From contig NZ_OX352321.1 of the NCBI RefSeq assembly GCF_947090775.1, positions 3,100,001 to 3,164,000 on the forward strand: DNA of 64,000 nt, in the 5' to 3' direction. Positions 54,470 to 64,000 of the stretch are shown piece by piece. The position numbers and the translations under genes are program-made. The DNA comes from Pseudarthrobacter sp. MM222. GTDB lineage: Bacteria > Actinomycetota > Actinomycetes > Actinomycetales > Micrococcaceae. How positions within the stretch are numbered: the first letter of the stretch is position 1; each line of letters opens with the position of its first letter. The notes under the pieces were generated by a model. That model saw only the letters and a program-made list of their open reading frames with translations, made no database searches and had not been told where the DNA came from.

Positions 54470-55270
54470 ATGCGGAACGCAACGGCCCTGTTCCGTTTCC
54501 TCGCACCGATCATCGCCGCAAGCGTACTCGTGGGCGGCTGCGGGCAGACCACCCCACCCCAGCCCTTCAACCCTGACGTCTGCGCGGCGTCGACGCTGAC
54601 CACGCCTACACCGGGCCCCGATCCGGCCGCAATGCCGCCGTGTTCGATCTACCGGAATCCCGCCAGCGGCCGGGAGGAAGTCGTACTGGAAGACCAAGGA
54701 CACACCGCGCTGTTGATCGGCGACTCCCAGTCCGCCCCCGCCGTCGGATGGCCCCGCCAGGCCCTCACCGCACTGGGCTACCACGTCTATTTTTGCGGCG
54801 CGGGCGGCACCGGGTTCGTGGCGGCGAACGCCAAGACCGGCAACTACATCGATGCGCTGAACCGCGGCGACTGGAGACTCCCGTACGGGTCACCTGCGCT
54901 GGTGGTCATCCAGGGCGGCGGGAACGATGCCAGCCAGGGAGCGAGTGACGGCGCGATTACGGCCAACGCCGAGATGCTCATCGCCGCGATCCGGCAACGC
55001 TACCCCGGCGCCACCCTGGCCATGATCGGCACGCTTGCCCTCGGCACCGGCCTTGGCGGCGGCCGCCGCACCGAGGTGGACACACTGTTGGGCACGGTTG
55101 CGGCGAAGCAGGGCGTTCCCTTTGTCAGCGTCGGCGACTGGATGAGCAGGTATGACCTGCTGCAATACGCGGAGGACCGCGTGCATCTGGGCACGGAGGG
55201 CCACCGGAAACTGGGCGCCATTCTGGGCACCCGGCTGAAGGACATGCACTTGCAGGCCGACGACCGGTAA
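54470..55270 (+). CDS. Secreted SGNH-hydrolase-like lipoprotein
   Basis: A 266-residue exported lipoprotein with the lipobox VLVGGC (Cys near residue 24). SGNH blocks are visible: LLIGDSQSAPAVGW (GDSx), CGAGGTGF, IQGGGNDASQG (GxND) and a closing EDRVHLGTEGHR (DxxH). A short Thr/Pro-rich linker follows the lipid anchor. Possible action on cell-wall or lipid esters; the substrate is unknown. It stands alone, diverging from typA and converging on the peptide ABC genes. Confidence 0.82.
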   Translation: MRNATALFRFLAPIIAASVLVGGCGQTTPPQPFNPDVCAASTLTTPTPGPDPAAMPPCSIYRNPASGREEVVLEDQGHTALLIGDSQSAPAVGWPRQALTALGYHVYFCGAGGTGFVAANAKTGNYIDALNRGDWRLPYGSPALVVIQGGGNDASQGASDGAITANAEMLIAAIRQRYPGATLAMIGTLALGTGLGGGRRTEVDTLLGTVAAKQGVPFVSVGDWMSRYDLLQYAEDRVHLGTEGHRKLGAILGTRLKDMHLQADDR

Positions 55271-55304
55271 CAGGAATTGCGGGTCACGCCCGGAGCCCGA
55301 ACGC

Positions 55305-55346
55305 CGGAAGCCGGCACCCGCCCCGAAGGGCAGGCACCGGCTTCCG
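55305..55346. terminator. Hairpin between SGNH and peptide ABC genes
   Basis: CGGAAGCCGGCACCCGCCC pairs with GGGCAGGCACCGGCTTCCG around CGAA with two mismatched positions. Lies between convergent genes. Confidence 0.75.
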
Positions 55347-55389
55347 CCAGACGCAGTTAGGCCACGGCCCGACGGCGGTACGGTCCCGG

Positions 55390-57105
<1,716 letters not shown>

Positions 57106-57116
57106 GGCGTCCCCTT

Positions 57117-58106
57117 TCATCGCTTGCGCGCTTTGGGATCGAGAGCATCGCGGAGGGCATCGCCCAGCATGATGAAGCTCAGGACGGTGATGGACAGCGC
57201 GATGGCCGGATAGAGCAGCGGCATCGGATTGGACCGCAGCGAGGCCTGCGCCGCCTGGATGTCGTTGCCCCATGACATGACGCTGGGCGGCAGCCCGATG
57301 CCGAGGAAGGACAGCGTGGATTCGGCCACGATGAACGTGCCCAGCGAAATCGTTGCGACGACGATGATCGGCGCCAGCGAGTTCGGCATGACGTGGCGCA
57401 TGAGCGCCCCGAACTTCGATACACCGAGGGACCGCGCTGCCGTGACAAAGTCCGCGTTGCGGACCTCGATGACTGCCCCACGGGTGATGCGGGCAATCTG
57501 CGGCCAGCCGAAGGTGACCAGGATCAGCACCAGCGTCCAGGCCGTCCGGTTGGCGCGGAACATCGGCAGCTGCATCAGCACGATGGCGCCCAGGATGAGC
57601 GGCAGTGCGAAGAAGATGTCGTTGATGCGCGCCAGGACGCCATCCACCCAGCCGCCGTAGTAGCCGGCCAGGGCGCCCATGACGCCGCCGATCAGGAGCA
57701 CCCCGATGGTGGTGAACAGGCCCACCGTTACGGATGACCGGGTGCCGAAGATGACGCGCGCGTAGACGTCGCAGCCCTGCTGGGTGAACCCGAGCGGGTG
57801 GCCGTCGGCGGGACCCGCGTCAGAGTTGGCCAGCTGGCACGCCTCGGAGGACGGATCGATCTGGGAGAAGAGTCCGGGGAACAGCGACACGGCGACGACG
57901 ACGAGGATCAGGATAGCGGAGATCAGGAACAGCGGTTGCTTGCGCAGGTTCCGCCATGCCTCGCCCCAGAGGCTCAGCGGCGCGTTGTCCTCTTTGACCC
58001 GGTCTGTCGCCAGGAGGGGCGTCTCTGAGAAGTCTGCAACAAAGTGCTCGATGTGGCGCTGCGCGGGAGCGGCGCCGTGCTTTGAGGTGTTGAAATCAGG
58101 AGTCAT
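57117..58106 (-). CDS. Peptide ABC transporter permease (OppC/DppC)
   Basis: A 329-residue permease with a cytoplasmic N-terminus and six membrane segments. An N-terminal cytoplasmic extension precedes SLWGEAWRNLRKQPLFLIS. The EAA loop reads FVTAARSLGVSKFGALMRHV, followed by MPNSLAPIIVVATISLGTFI. I use the ATG at 58106, which overlaps the oppB end by 11 bases; the upstream open frame is shadow sequence. Confidence 0.9.
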   Translation of the reverse strand: MTPDFNTSKHGAAPAQRHIEHFVADFSETPLLATDRVKEDNAPLSLWGEAWRNLRKQPLFLISAILILVVVAVSLFPGLFSQIDPSSEACQLANSDAGPADGHPLGFTQQGCDVYARVIFGTRSSVTVGLFTTIGVLLIGGVMGALAGYYGGWVDGVLARINDIFFALPLILGAIVLMQLPMFRANRTAWTLVLILVTFGWPQIARITRGAVIEVRNADFVTAARSLGVSKFGALMRHVMPNSLAPIIVVATISLGTFIVAESTLSFLGIGLPPSVMSWGNDIQAAQASLRSNPMPLLYPAIALSITVLSFIMLGDALRDALDPKARKR

Positions 58107-59025
58107 AGCGGATCCTCGGGTCAAGCCAGGCGTACAGCAGGTCAACGAGCAGGTTGGAGAGGCAGTAGATCAGAACCAGAACGGTGACAATCGAGACCAC
58201 AGTCGGGCCTTCCCCTGACAGCACGGCGCGGTATAGCCGGTTGCCGACGCCCGGCACATTGAAGATGCCTTCGGTGACGATCGCGCCGCCCATCAGGCTG
58301 CCGAGGTCCGCGCCGAGGAACGTGATGACCGGGATGAGGGAGTTGCGCAGGATGTGCACGCGGACCACCCGAAAACGGGACAGGCCCTTGGCCGTGGCGG
58401 TGCGCACGTAGTCGGCACTCATGTTCTCGATCACGCTGGTGCGCGTCAGCCTGAGGACGTACGCGAACGAGCCCAGCCCGAGGACGATTGCCGGCAGGAT
58501 CAGGTCCTGGATGGTCGCCGCGGAGCTGACCGTCGGTTTGGCCCAGCCGAGCTGGACGCCGATGAAGAACTGCAGCAGGAACCCGAGCACGAAGATCGGG
58601 ATACCGATGACGATCAGGGAGGCCACCAGAACCGTGGCGTCAAAGAACTTGCCCTTGCGCAGACCGGCGATGAGGCCAAAGAGGATGCCAAAGACAGCCT
58701 CGAAAATAAGGGCCATCACGGCGAGGCGGGCGGTGACGGGGAAGACTTCGCTGAGGACCGCAGCGATGGGGCGTCCGGAGAAGTCCTGGCCGAGGTCAAA
58801 GGTGAAGATGCTCTTCAGGTAAAGCAGGTATTGGATCCAGAACGGCTGGTCCAGGTGGTACTGGGCCCGCAGCTTCGCCGCTACCGCCTCATTGACGGGT
58901 TTGTCGCCGAAGAGTGCCACGATGGGGTCTCCGGGGAGGCTGAAGACCAGGAAATAGACCAGCAGGGTTGCGCCCAGGAAGACGGGAATCAGTTGCAGGA
59001 AACGCTTGAGAACGTAGGTCGTCAT
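58096..59025 (-). CDS. Peptide ABC transporter permease (OppB/DppB)
   Basis: A 309-residue permease, beginning TTYVLKRFLQLIPVFLGATL (typical OppB start) with six membrane helices. The EAA loop is YVRTATAKGLSRFRVVRVHI, then LRNSLIPVITFLGADLGSLM. The ATG at 59025 follows a 214-base gap after the binding-protein gene. Confidence 0.9.
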   Translation of the reverse strand: MTTYVLKRFLQLIPVFLGATLLVYFLVFSLPGDPIVALFGDKPVNEAVAAKLRAQYHLDQPFWIQYLLYLKSIFTFDLGQDFSGRPIAAVLSEVFPVTARLAVMALIFEAVFGILFGLIAGLRKGKFFDATVLVASLIVIGIPIFVLGFLLQFFIGVQLGWAKPTVSSAATIQDLILPAIVLGLGSFAYVLRLTRTSVIENMSADYVRTATAKGLSRFRVVRVHILRNSLIPVITFLGADLGSLMGGAIVTEGIFNVPGVGNRLYRAVLSGEGPTVVSIVTVLVLIYCLSNLLVDLLYAWLDPRIRYDS

Positions 59026-59189
59026 CAGCGAAGCACGCCCCCGTCAGCGGGCATCCTGTCCGGGGATGCGGTGGAGTTGTCCATCAAAGAACCTTTTCAT
59101 TATGGATGCAGCACGACGCCGGTTTGCTCAGGGAGCGACTGCGAAAAGTTCGCCCGGAGAGCCGGGCTGGAAAATATGTGGAGGCAAGC

Positions 59190-59231
59190 CGACGGCGGAG
59201 GCGCCAAAAATCTGGGCAGCCCCCGCCGTCG
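59190..59231 (-). other. Stem-loop between the peptide-binding protein and permease genes
   Basis: CGACGGCGG and CCGCCGTCG pair perfectly around a 24-base loop just after the binding-protein stop codon. In binding-protein operons such hairpins often limit read-through so that the binding protein is made in excess. No T run is present. Confidence 0.5.
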
Positions 59232-59239
59232 TGGTGTTG

Positions 59240-60886
59240 TTACTTGCCGGTGACGTTGTAGTACAGCGGGACGCCGTCCCAGCCGTAGTCAACGTTGGTT
59301 ACCTTGTCGCTCCAGCCGCCTTGGGCGACCTGGTACCACAAGGGGATGGCCGGGAGATCCTGCAGCAGGATTTCCTGGGCCTTGTTCATGGCCTTGTTGC
59401 CGTCGGCAACCGTGGAGGCGTTCAGGCCGTCGGAGATGGCCTTGTCGAACGTCGGGTTGGCGTAGTCGGCGTCGTTGGACCCGGCACCGGTCTTGTAGAT
59501 CGGGCCGAGGAAGTTGTACAGCGACGGGTAGTCTGCCTGCCAGCCGGCGCGGATGGAACCGGTCAGGGTCTTGGCCGTGGCGTCATTGCGGGCTTCCTTG
59601 AAGGTCGCGTAGGGCTTGCCTTCAACCTTGATGCCGAGGGTGTTCTTCAGCTGGTTCACAACTGCTTCAACCCATGCCTTGTGTCCGCCCTTGTCGGCGT
59701 TGTAGGCGATGTCAAAGGTCTTCGAGGCATCCCACTTCTGGATGGCGTCGGCCTTGGCCCAGGCTTCCTTGGCCTTGGTGGCGTCAAACTTCAGGTTCTC
59801 GGAACCGGGGATGGAGTCGCTGTAGCCGTCCAGCACGGGAGCCGTGAAGTCCTTGGCCGGCTGGCGTGCTCCGCTGAAGATCACCTTGGTGATTTCTTCA
59901 CGGTTGATGGCCATGGAGATGGCCTGGCGGCGAAGCTTGCCGGCCTCACCGCTCCATTCCGGCAGGTATTCCGGGATGGCGATGGTCTGGTTGCCGGCGT
60001 AGGGCTTGTTGATGGTGCGGTCGCCGAGGTCGGATTTGAAGTTCTTCAGCGCGCTGGTGGGGATGGTCTGCAGGATGTCCAGGTTGTTGGACAGCAGGTC
60101 CTGGTACGCGGCGTCGTCGTTCTGGAAGATCTTGAACGTCACACCGGCGTTCTTAGCCTTGCGGGGGCCGTTGTACTCCGGGTTCGGAACGAGCTGGATC
60201 TGCACGTTGTGCTGCCAGCCGCCCTCCGCCAGCTTGTACGGGCCGTTGCCAACGGGCTTTTCACCGAAACCCTTGGGGTCGGCGAGCGCACCGGAGGGAA
60301 CCGGGACAAAGGCGGTGTAGCCAAGGCGCAGCGGCCAGTCGGATTCGGGCTGCTTGAGTTCCACGGTGAACGTCTGGTCGTCAACGACCTTCAGGCCGGA
60401 CATGGTGTCAACGGTGGAACCTTCTGCGCTGGCTTCGTCGTAACCCTTGATGCTTTCGAAGAAGCCGCCGCTGAGCTGTGCGTTCTTGGCTGCAGCACCG
60501 AAGTTCCACGAGTCGACGAACGACTTTGCCGTGATGGCCTCGCCGTTGGTGAACTTCTGGTCCTTTTTGATCTTGATGGTGAAGTTCTGGCCGTCGGTGC
60601 CCTCAATGGACTCGGCGAGTTCATTGACGGGCTTGCCGCTCGGGTCGTAGCTGACGAGGCCGGCGAAGATCATGTCGATGACCTTGCCGCCGCCGACCTC
60701 ATTGGTGTCGGCCGGCATCAGGGGGCGCTGGGGCTCAGAGCCGTCCGCGAGGATAACTTTGCTGGTGTCGCCACCGGTGCTGCCGCTGCCCGATGCCGTC
60801 GCGCCGCCACCGGCACCGCATCCTGTCAGGGCAAGTGCGGCGATAGCCATCATGCCCAGTGCTTTGGAAGTGCGCTGAAAACGCAT
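59240..60886 (-). CDS. Peptide-binding lipoprotein of the ABC importer (OppA/DppA-like)
   Basis: A 548-residue SBP_bac_5 protein. The signal ends in the lipobox ALTGC (Cys near residue 23). Typical segments: NFTIKIKKDQKFTNGEAITA, KPVGNGPYKLAEGGWQ, LRRQAISMAINREEITKVIF. The closing RQ...LPLWY-type segment is DLPAIPLWYQVAQGG. AGGAGG lies six bases before the ATG at 60886. First gene of the operon with the permeases and fused ATPase. Confidence 0.92.
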   Translation of the reverse strand: MRFQRTSKALGMMAIAALALTGCGAGGGATASGSGSTGGDTSKVILADGSEPQRPLMPADTNEVGGGKVIDMIFAGLVSYDPSGKPVNELAESIEGTDGQNFTIKIKKDQKFTNGEAITAKSFVDSWNFGAAAKNAQLSGGFFESIKGYDEASAEGSTVDTMSGLKVVDDQTFTVELKQPESDWPLRLGYTAFVPVPSGALADPKGFGEKPVGNGPYKLAEGGWQHNVQIQLVPNPEYNGPRKAKNAGVTFKIFQNDDAAYQDLLSNNLDILQTIPTSALKNFKSDLGDRTINKPYAGNQTIAIPEYLPEWSGEAGKLRRQAISMAINREEITKVIFSGARQPAKDFTAPVLDGYSDSIPGSENLKFDATKAKEAWAKADAIQKWDASKTFDIAYNADKGGHKAWVEAVVNQLKNTLGIKVEGKPYATFKEARNDATAKTLTGSIRAGWQADYPSLYNFLGPIYKTGAGSNDADYANPTFDKAISDGLNASTVADGNKAMNKAQEILLQDLPAIPLWYQVAQGGWSDKVTNVDYGWDGVPLYYNVTGK

Positions 60887-61137
60887 TCCGCCTCCTATGA
60901 GTTGTGGGAGTTCGTATGGGAAAAACTTGTGCTTCCCCGCAGACAGGCACAGGGATATCCCTGTGATCTGGCCTACATATGGAAGTAGCCTAGCGCCAAG
61001 AAGTCCGAATAGTGGAACTCTGTTGCCAAACCGTGACCCGGCCGGAGCGTGAGTGCCGGAGTCGGTGCAATGTACTGCAGGTCACACGCTACTGGCTGGT
61101 AGTATACGGCACGACGGCGGCCCTGGGTTATCGGCGG

Positions 61138-62940
61138 TTAACTGGCCCCTGCAGGTGTTTTGACCTGGTCCCACTCCCAGAAGTTCCACCAGACGCCGGT
61201 CTGACTCGGCGCGAACTTCACGCCGGTGATGTTCTTGCCGTACGCGACAACGCCGACGGTCTGGAACAGCGGCACGCCGTAGGCGGAATTCCAGATCTTC
61301 CTGTCGATTTGCAGGAGGAGATCGTCCTGCTTGCTGCGCTCGGTCGTGGTGATCAGCTCGTCCATCAGCCTGTCGGCGTCGGGGTCGCCAAACCCGTTGA
61401 AGTTGGAGTCACTGCCCGTCTTGAAGACCTGCGGAACGCCGGCCACACCGACGCCGGCGCTAATCCAGCCGAAGATGGCGGCGTCGTAGGTGCCGCCGCC
61501 CAGCGCCCGGCCCCAGTCAGAGGCGCCCAGGCCGCCGTCGACGATCCGGAAGCCGGCCCGGCTGGCAGACTCGCGGATCAACGAATAGGCCTGGACACGG
61601 TTGGGGTTGTCCCGGTCGTACAGGATGCGAATTTCCGGGGAGGCGCCGTTCAACAGCCTCTTTGCGGCCTCGATGTCCACGTCCCGATAGGCAGCGGAAC
61701 CGTTGTCAAGGACCGCGCCGGCGTAAGCTGCCTGGTCGGGAAAGAACACCTGCGAATCGAGCGGCGCGGCGTTCGTGTCAAGCCCCTTGACGATCTTGTC
61801 GACAATCTCCCTGCGCGGCACGGTTTCCAGAAATGCCTCGCGGACATTCTTTTCCGCAAAGGGGCCCGTGAAGTTCAAGTCGAGATGGTCATAGGCGAGC
61901 TGGTTGCCCACTTCTGCCGTGACGCCCTGGCTTTGCAATGCGGCGAGCTGGTCCATTGTTCCGGCGGACGCCTGCAGGGCGATAATATCGGCGTCGTTGT
62001 TCTTAAGGGTCTGCACCTGGGCCGCGGCGGACCCGATGTAGCGGACGGTAATTTCGTCCAGTTTCGGTTCCGGGCCCCAGTTGTAGTCCTTGTTCCTGAC
62101 CATGGTCAGGGACTGGTCCGGCTCGACCGATCTGACGATGTAGGGACCGTTCGACAGGTACAGCATGGGATCGGCCGGCAACGTCTTGGTATCGAAGCCG
62201 GTATTCCACATGTCTGCAATCGCCCGGAGCTGGGCATTGGCGGGCTCCGGTGCCCCGGATTCGCCGCGCGGCGAACGCCTCAGGAGGTCAATGAGGGCGT
62301 CGACGTCGTTCAGCCCGGATTTCCTGGCGAGGACGTGGGCCGGGATGTCGATCCCGGGGCCGCCGAAAGCGACCTCCCAGTCGGCGACAGGCTTGGAATA
62401 CTTCAGGGTCATGGAGCGGTTGTCCGCGCCTAATTCCGGAAAGTCGGTCGTCGCAGCTCCGCTCCTGTCCCCCGCATAGGAGAAGTAGGACGTTCCGGTA
62501 CCGGCTTCCGCGTCGGCGTCGTCGTAGAACCCGGAGAAGGCGGCCCACTGCAACAGCAGATCCGCTGCCGTGACGGGCGTTCCGTCCGACCACTTCACGC
62601 CCTCGTTGACCGTGTACTTGACCGTCAGCGGGTTATCCGAGGTCTTTTCCATCCGGCCGAACTTTTCGTTGCGGACGATGTTCAGCTTGTTGTCGATGTA
62701 AAAAAAACCGGAGTGGGTGGCGTAGCTGATCTTCGCGTTAATGTCGGTGTTGCCCTGGGCGGTGTTGGGATTGAACGTGCTAAAAGCGTTCACCTCGACC
62801 ACTGTTGCCGACCCATCGGACACGCTCGGCGCCACGGCAAGCGTGGGGGTGGCGACCTCGCTGTTGCCTGAGCAGGCACTGAGGACCAGGGCAACAGCCG
62901 CCGCCATAACCGCGACCCTTGCAGTCATACGCAAGCGCAT
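61138..62940 (-). CDS. Second SBP_bac_5 peptide-binding lipoprotein, divergent from the first
   Basis: A 600-residue SBP_bac_5 lipoprotein with lipobox VLSAC (Cys near residue 23). Recognisable segments: LTVKYTVNEGVKWSDGTPVT, LSNGPYIVRSVEPDQSLTMV and AFLETVPRREIVDKIVKGLD. It is only distantly like the first binding protein and resembles the TIGR04028-less, MppA-like branch more than OppA. GAGGAG lies before the ATG at 62940. It may use the importer encoded downstream (59-55 kb) or another. A sensor kinase gene lies just upstream on the same strand. Confidence 0.85.
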   Translation of the reverse strand: MRLRMTARVAVMAAAVALVLSACSGNSEVATPTLAVAPSVSDGSATVVEVNAFSTFNPNTAQGNTDINAKISYATHSGFFYIDNKLNIVRNEKFGRMEKTSDNPLTVKYTVNEGVKWSDGTPVTAADLLLQWAAFSGFYDDADAEAGTGTSYFSYAGDRSGAATTDFPELGADNRSMTLKYSKPVADWEVAFGGPGIDIPAHVLARKSGLNDVDALIDLLRRSPRGESGAPEPANAQLRAIADMWNTGFDTKTLPADPMLYLSNGPYIVRSVEPDQSLTMVRNKDYNWGPEPKLDEITVRYIGSAAAQVQTLKNNDADIIALQASAGTMDQLAALQSQGVTAEVGNQLAYDHLDLNFTGPFAEKNVREAFLETVPRREIVDKIVKGLDTNAAPLDSQVFFPDQAAYAGAVLDNGSAAYRDVDIEAAKRLLNGASPEIRILYDRDNPNRVQAYSLIRESASRAGFRIVDGGLGASDWGRALGGGTYDAAIFGWISAGVGVAGVPQVFKTGSDSNFNGFGDPDADRLMDELITTTERSKQDDLLLQIDRKIWNSAYGVPLFQTVGVVAYGKNITGVKFAPSQTGVWWNFWEWDQVKTPAGAS

Positions 62941-63254
62941 CCGGTCTCCTCATTTCCGTTGTTCGGACAATTCAGTGGCGGAAGACATCGGGCAGGCGTC
63001 CCCCTCCCCCGGCAACAGGTGGCTCGTCCCATACGGGATGAAGCCTAACCCGCGTGCCCGGGAAATTGACTTCCCGTCACGTTCGTTATCCAGCTGCAAC
63101 ATTCCGGCGCAGGCCGCCCGGAATTGCATTCCTCAACAATGTGACCGGCGGGTAACTTTCCGCAAAGAAAGTCCTGGAACAAGAACGCCCCCGCCGCACG
63201 CAATTTGCAGTGTCGAGTTGGTCCTATATTACTTTCGGATTGCCGGCAGACCGC
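62941..63254. other. Intergenic, 314 bases, no gene seen
   Basis: Between the sensor kinase stop and the binding-protein start. It has the ribosome binding site of the binding protein (GAGGAG) and probably its promoter. No clear hairpin or repeat was found. Confidence 0.6.
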
Positions 63255-64000
63255 TCAGGCGGATGTCCTGAACTTCACGCAGGCGTCCAGGCCCGTAGCG
63301 CCCGTCGCCGGTTCGAGTGTTCTGGGCGCAAGCGCGGCTGTGGCTCCGCTGGCCTGGGCCAGCTGCCGGACGACTGAAAGGCCAAGACCGGTGCCCTCGC
63401 TCCCGGCCGTGCCTCGCCAGAACCGGTTGAAGGCCCGTTGGCAGTCTTCCGGGGAGAGTCCCGGCCCCTCATCCAGCACATGCAGTTCGGTGATGCCGGG
63501 CTGTTCCCCTCGGGCAACCACCAGCTGGACCTGAGACCCTGCCGGGGCGACGGCGAGCGCGTTGTCGATCAGGTTGTCGATAATCTGCTCGGCGGCCCCG
63601 GGCAGGACCAGGATGTGCGCCGCGGGCGGGGCCACCAGACTGATGCGGACCCCGGTCTCCTCGGCAAGGTCATCCCATTGCTCCTTGCGGGTCCGGAGGA
63701 CGTCGGAGAGATTGATTCGGACCGGAGCCAAGGACTGCCCCTCGGCCCTGCTGAGCAGCAGCAGGCCGTCGATGATCCGTTGCAGCCGGTAGGTCTCTTC
63801 CAGGGAAGCCGCCACCATGGTCCTGGCGGCCCCGGGGTCTGTGGGGATGGCGTCGAGGGCGTTCTCGAGCCTGAGCCGCAGTCCCGTGAGCGGCGTGCGG
63901 AGCTGGTGCGAGGCGTCGGAGGCGAAACCCCGTTGTTGCTCGAGGAGGTGTTTCAGCCGGTCTGCCATGCGGTTGAAGGCCGCCGCCAGTGTCCTGAGCT
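63255..64000 (-). CDS. Two-component sensor histidine kinase, N-terminus beyond the window
   Basis: The C-terminal 248 residues are present and the frame is open to the window end, so the gene continues. The HAMP-like end reads LRTLAAAFNRMADRL. The phosphoacceptor histidine lies in FASDASHQLRTPLTGLRLRL. The catalytic domain has N box EQIIDNLIDNALAV, G1 LDEGPGLSPED, F box FNRFWR and G2 GTGLGLSVVRQLA. The response regulator is not in the window and may lie beyond 64,000. Adjacent binding-protein gene could be a target. Confidence 0.9.
   Translation of the reverse strand, partial: LRTLAAAFNRMADRLKHLLEQQRGFASDASHQLRTPLTGLRLRLENALDAIPTDPGAARTMVAASLEETYRLQRIIDGLLLLSRAEGQSLAPVRINLSDVLRTRKEQWDDLAEETGVRISLVAPPAAHILVLPGAAEQIIDNLIDNALAVAPAGSQVQLVVARGEQPGITELHVLDEGPGLSPEDCQRAFNRFWRGTAGSEGTGLGLSVVRQLAQASGATAALAPRTLEPATGATGLDACVKFRTSA

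Overview
The window is high-GC actinobacterial chromosome, most like Arthrobacter or a close relative in the Micrococcaceae. The evidence is the coproporphyrin-dependent heme genes (HemQ/ChdC), the actinobacterial forms of DapD and MoeZ, a small DUF3107/TB9.4 protein, a SigE-RseA-TatB locus, and many start codons that carry a -10-like hexamer 5-7 bases upstream instead of a ribosome binding site. No rRNA, tRNA, insertion sequence or CRISPR array was seen. Almost all of it is chromosomal core; one stretch of about 1.7 kb (50.1-51.85 kb) looks accessory.

Layout. 1-12.3 kb: heme synthesis. Nearly all genes lie on the minus strand in the order hemE, hemY, a Pro/Ala-rich surface protein, hemQ, hemH, hemC, hemD, hemB, an LLM flavin oxidoreductase and hemL (cut by the window edge); hemA diverges from hemE. 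12.3-15.6 kb: moeZ, a FasR-like TetR regulator, DUF3107, a small membrane protein and a PCD-VOC fusion. 15.6-18.9 kb: thiamine genes thiO-thiS-thiG behind a TPP riboswitch, with thiE divergent. 18.9-26.6 kb: a ferritin-like protein, an RNB ribonuclease, a DEAD-box helicase with a long leader, an orphan DNA methyltransferase, a PHP phosphoesterase and aminopeptidase P. 26.7-37.4 kb: a general-stress-like membrane protein, an MgtE-N/CBS protein, DUF1003, Mrp, then TatB, anti-sigma factor and SigE, an O-methyltransferase, DUF3117, a GT-C mannosyltransferase, a DivIVA-like protein and a LOG-family protein. 37.5-40.9 kb: a glutamate-type ABC importer. 40.9-49.7 kb: three genes of the succinylase route to diaminopimelate (dapE, dapD, dapC), galE, citrate synthase and fdxA. 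52.2-64 kb: typA, an SGNH lipoprotein, a complete peptide ABC importer with a fused double ATPase, a second peptide-binding lipoprotein and a sensor kinase that runs off the end.

The most unusual region is 49.86-51.85 kb. An 80-residue protein that looks like only the N-terminal SH3-like half of an SH3-GNAT acetyltransferase ends where a repeat-rich stretch begins. That stretch holds one gene, an AbiEi-like helix-turn-helix domain fused to a DUF559/Vsr-like nuclease domain. Arrays on both sides of the gene (42-43 bp tandem units on the left; a 175 bp duplication with 31 bp tandem units on the right) share the motif TGAGCATGTCCC and a TGGACATA-N7-TATGYCCA dyad. The two sides are in inverted orientation, and a related GGACATGT lies just upstream of the nuclease start codon. 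This reads as a self-contained repeat-plus-nuclease module. Its function is not known to me, and I rank it as the best candidate for an undescribed system here.
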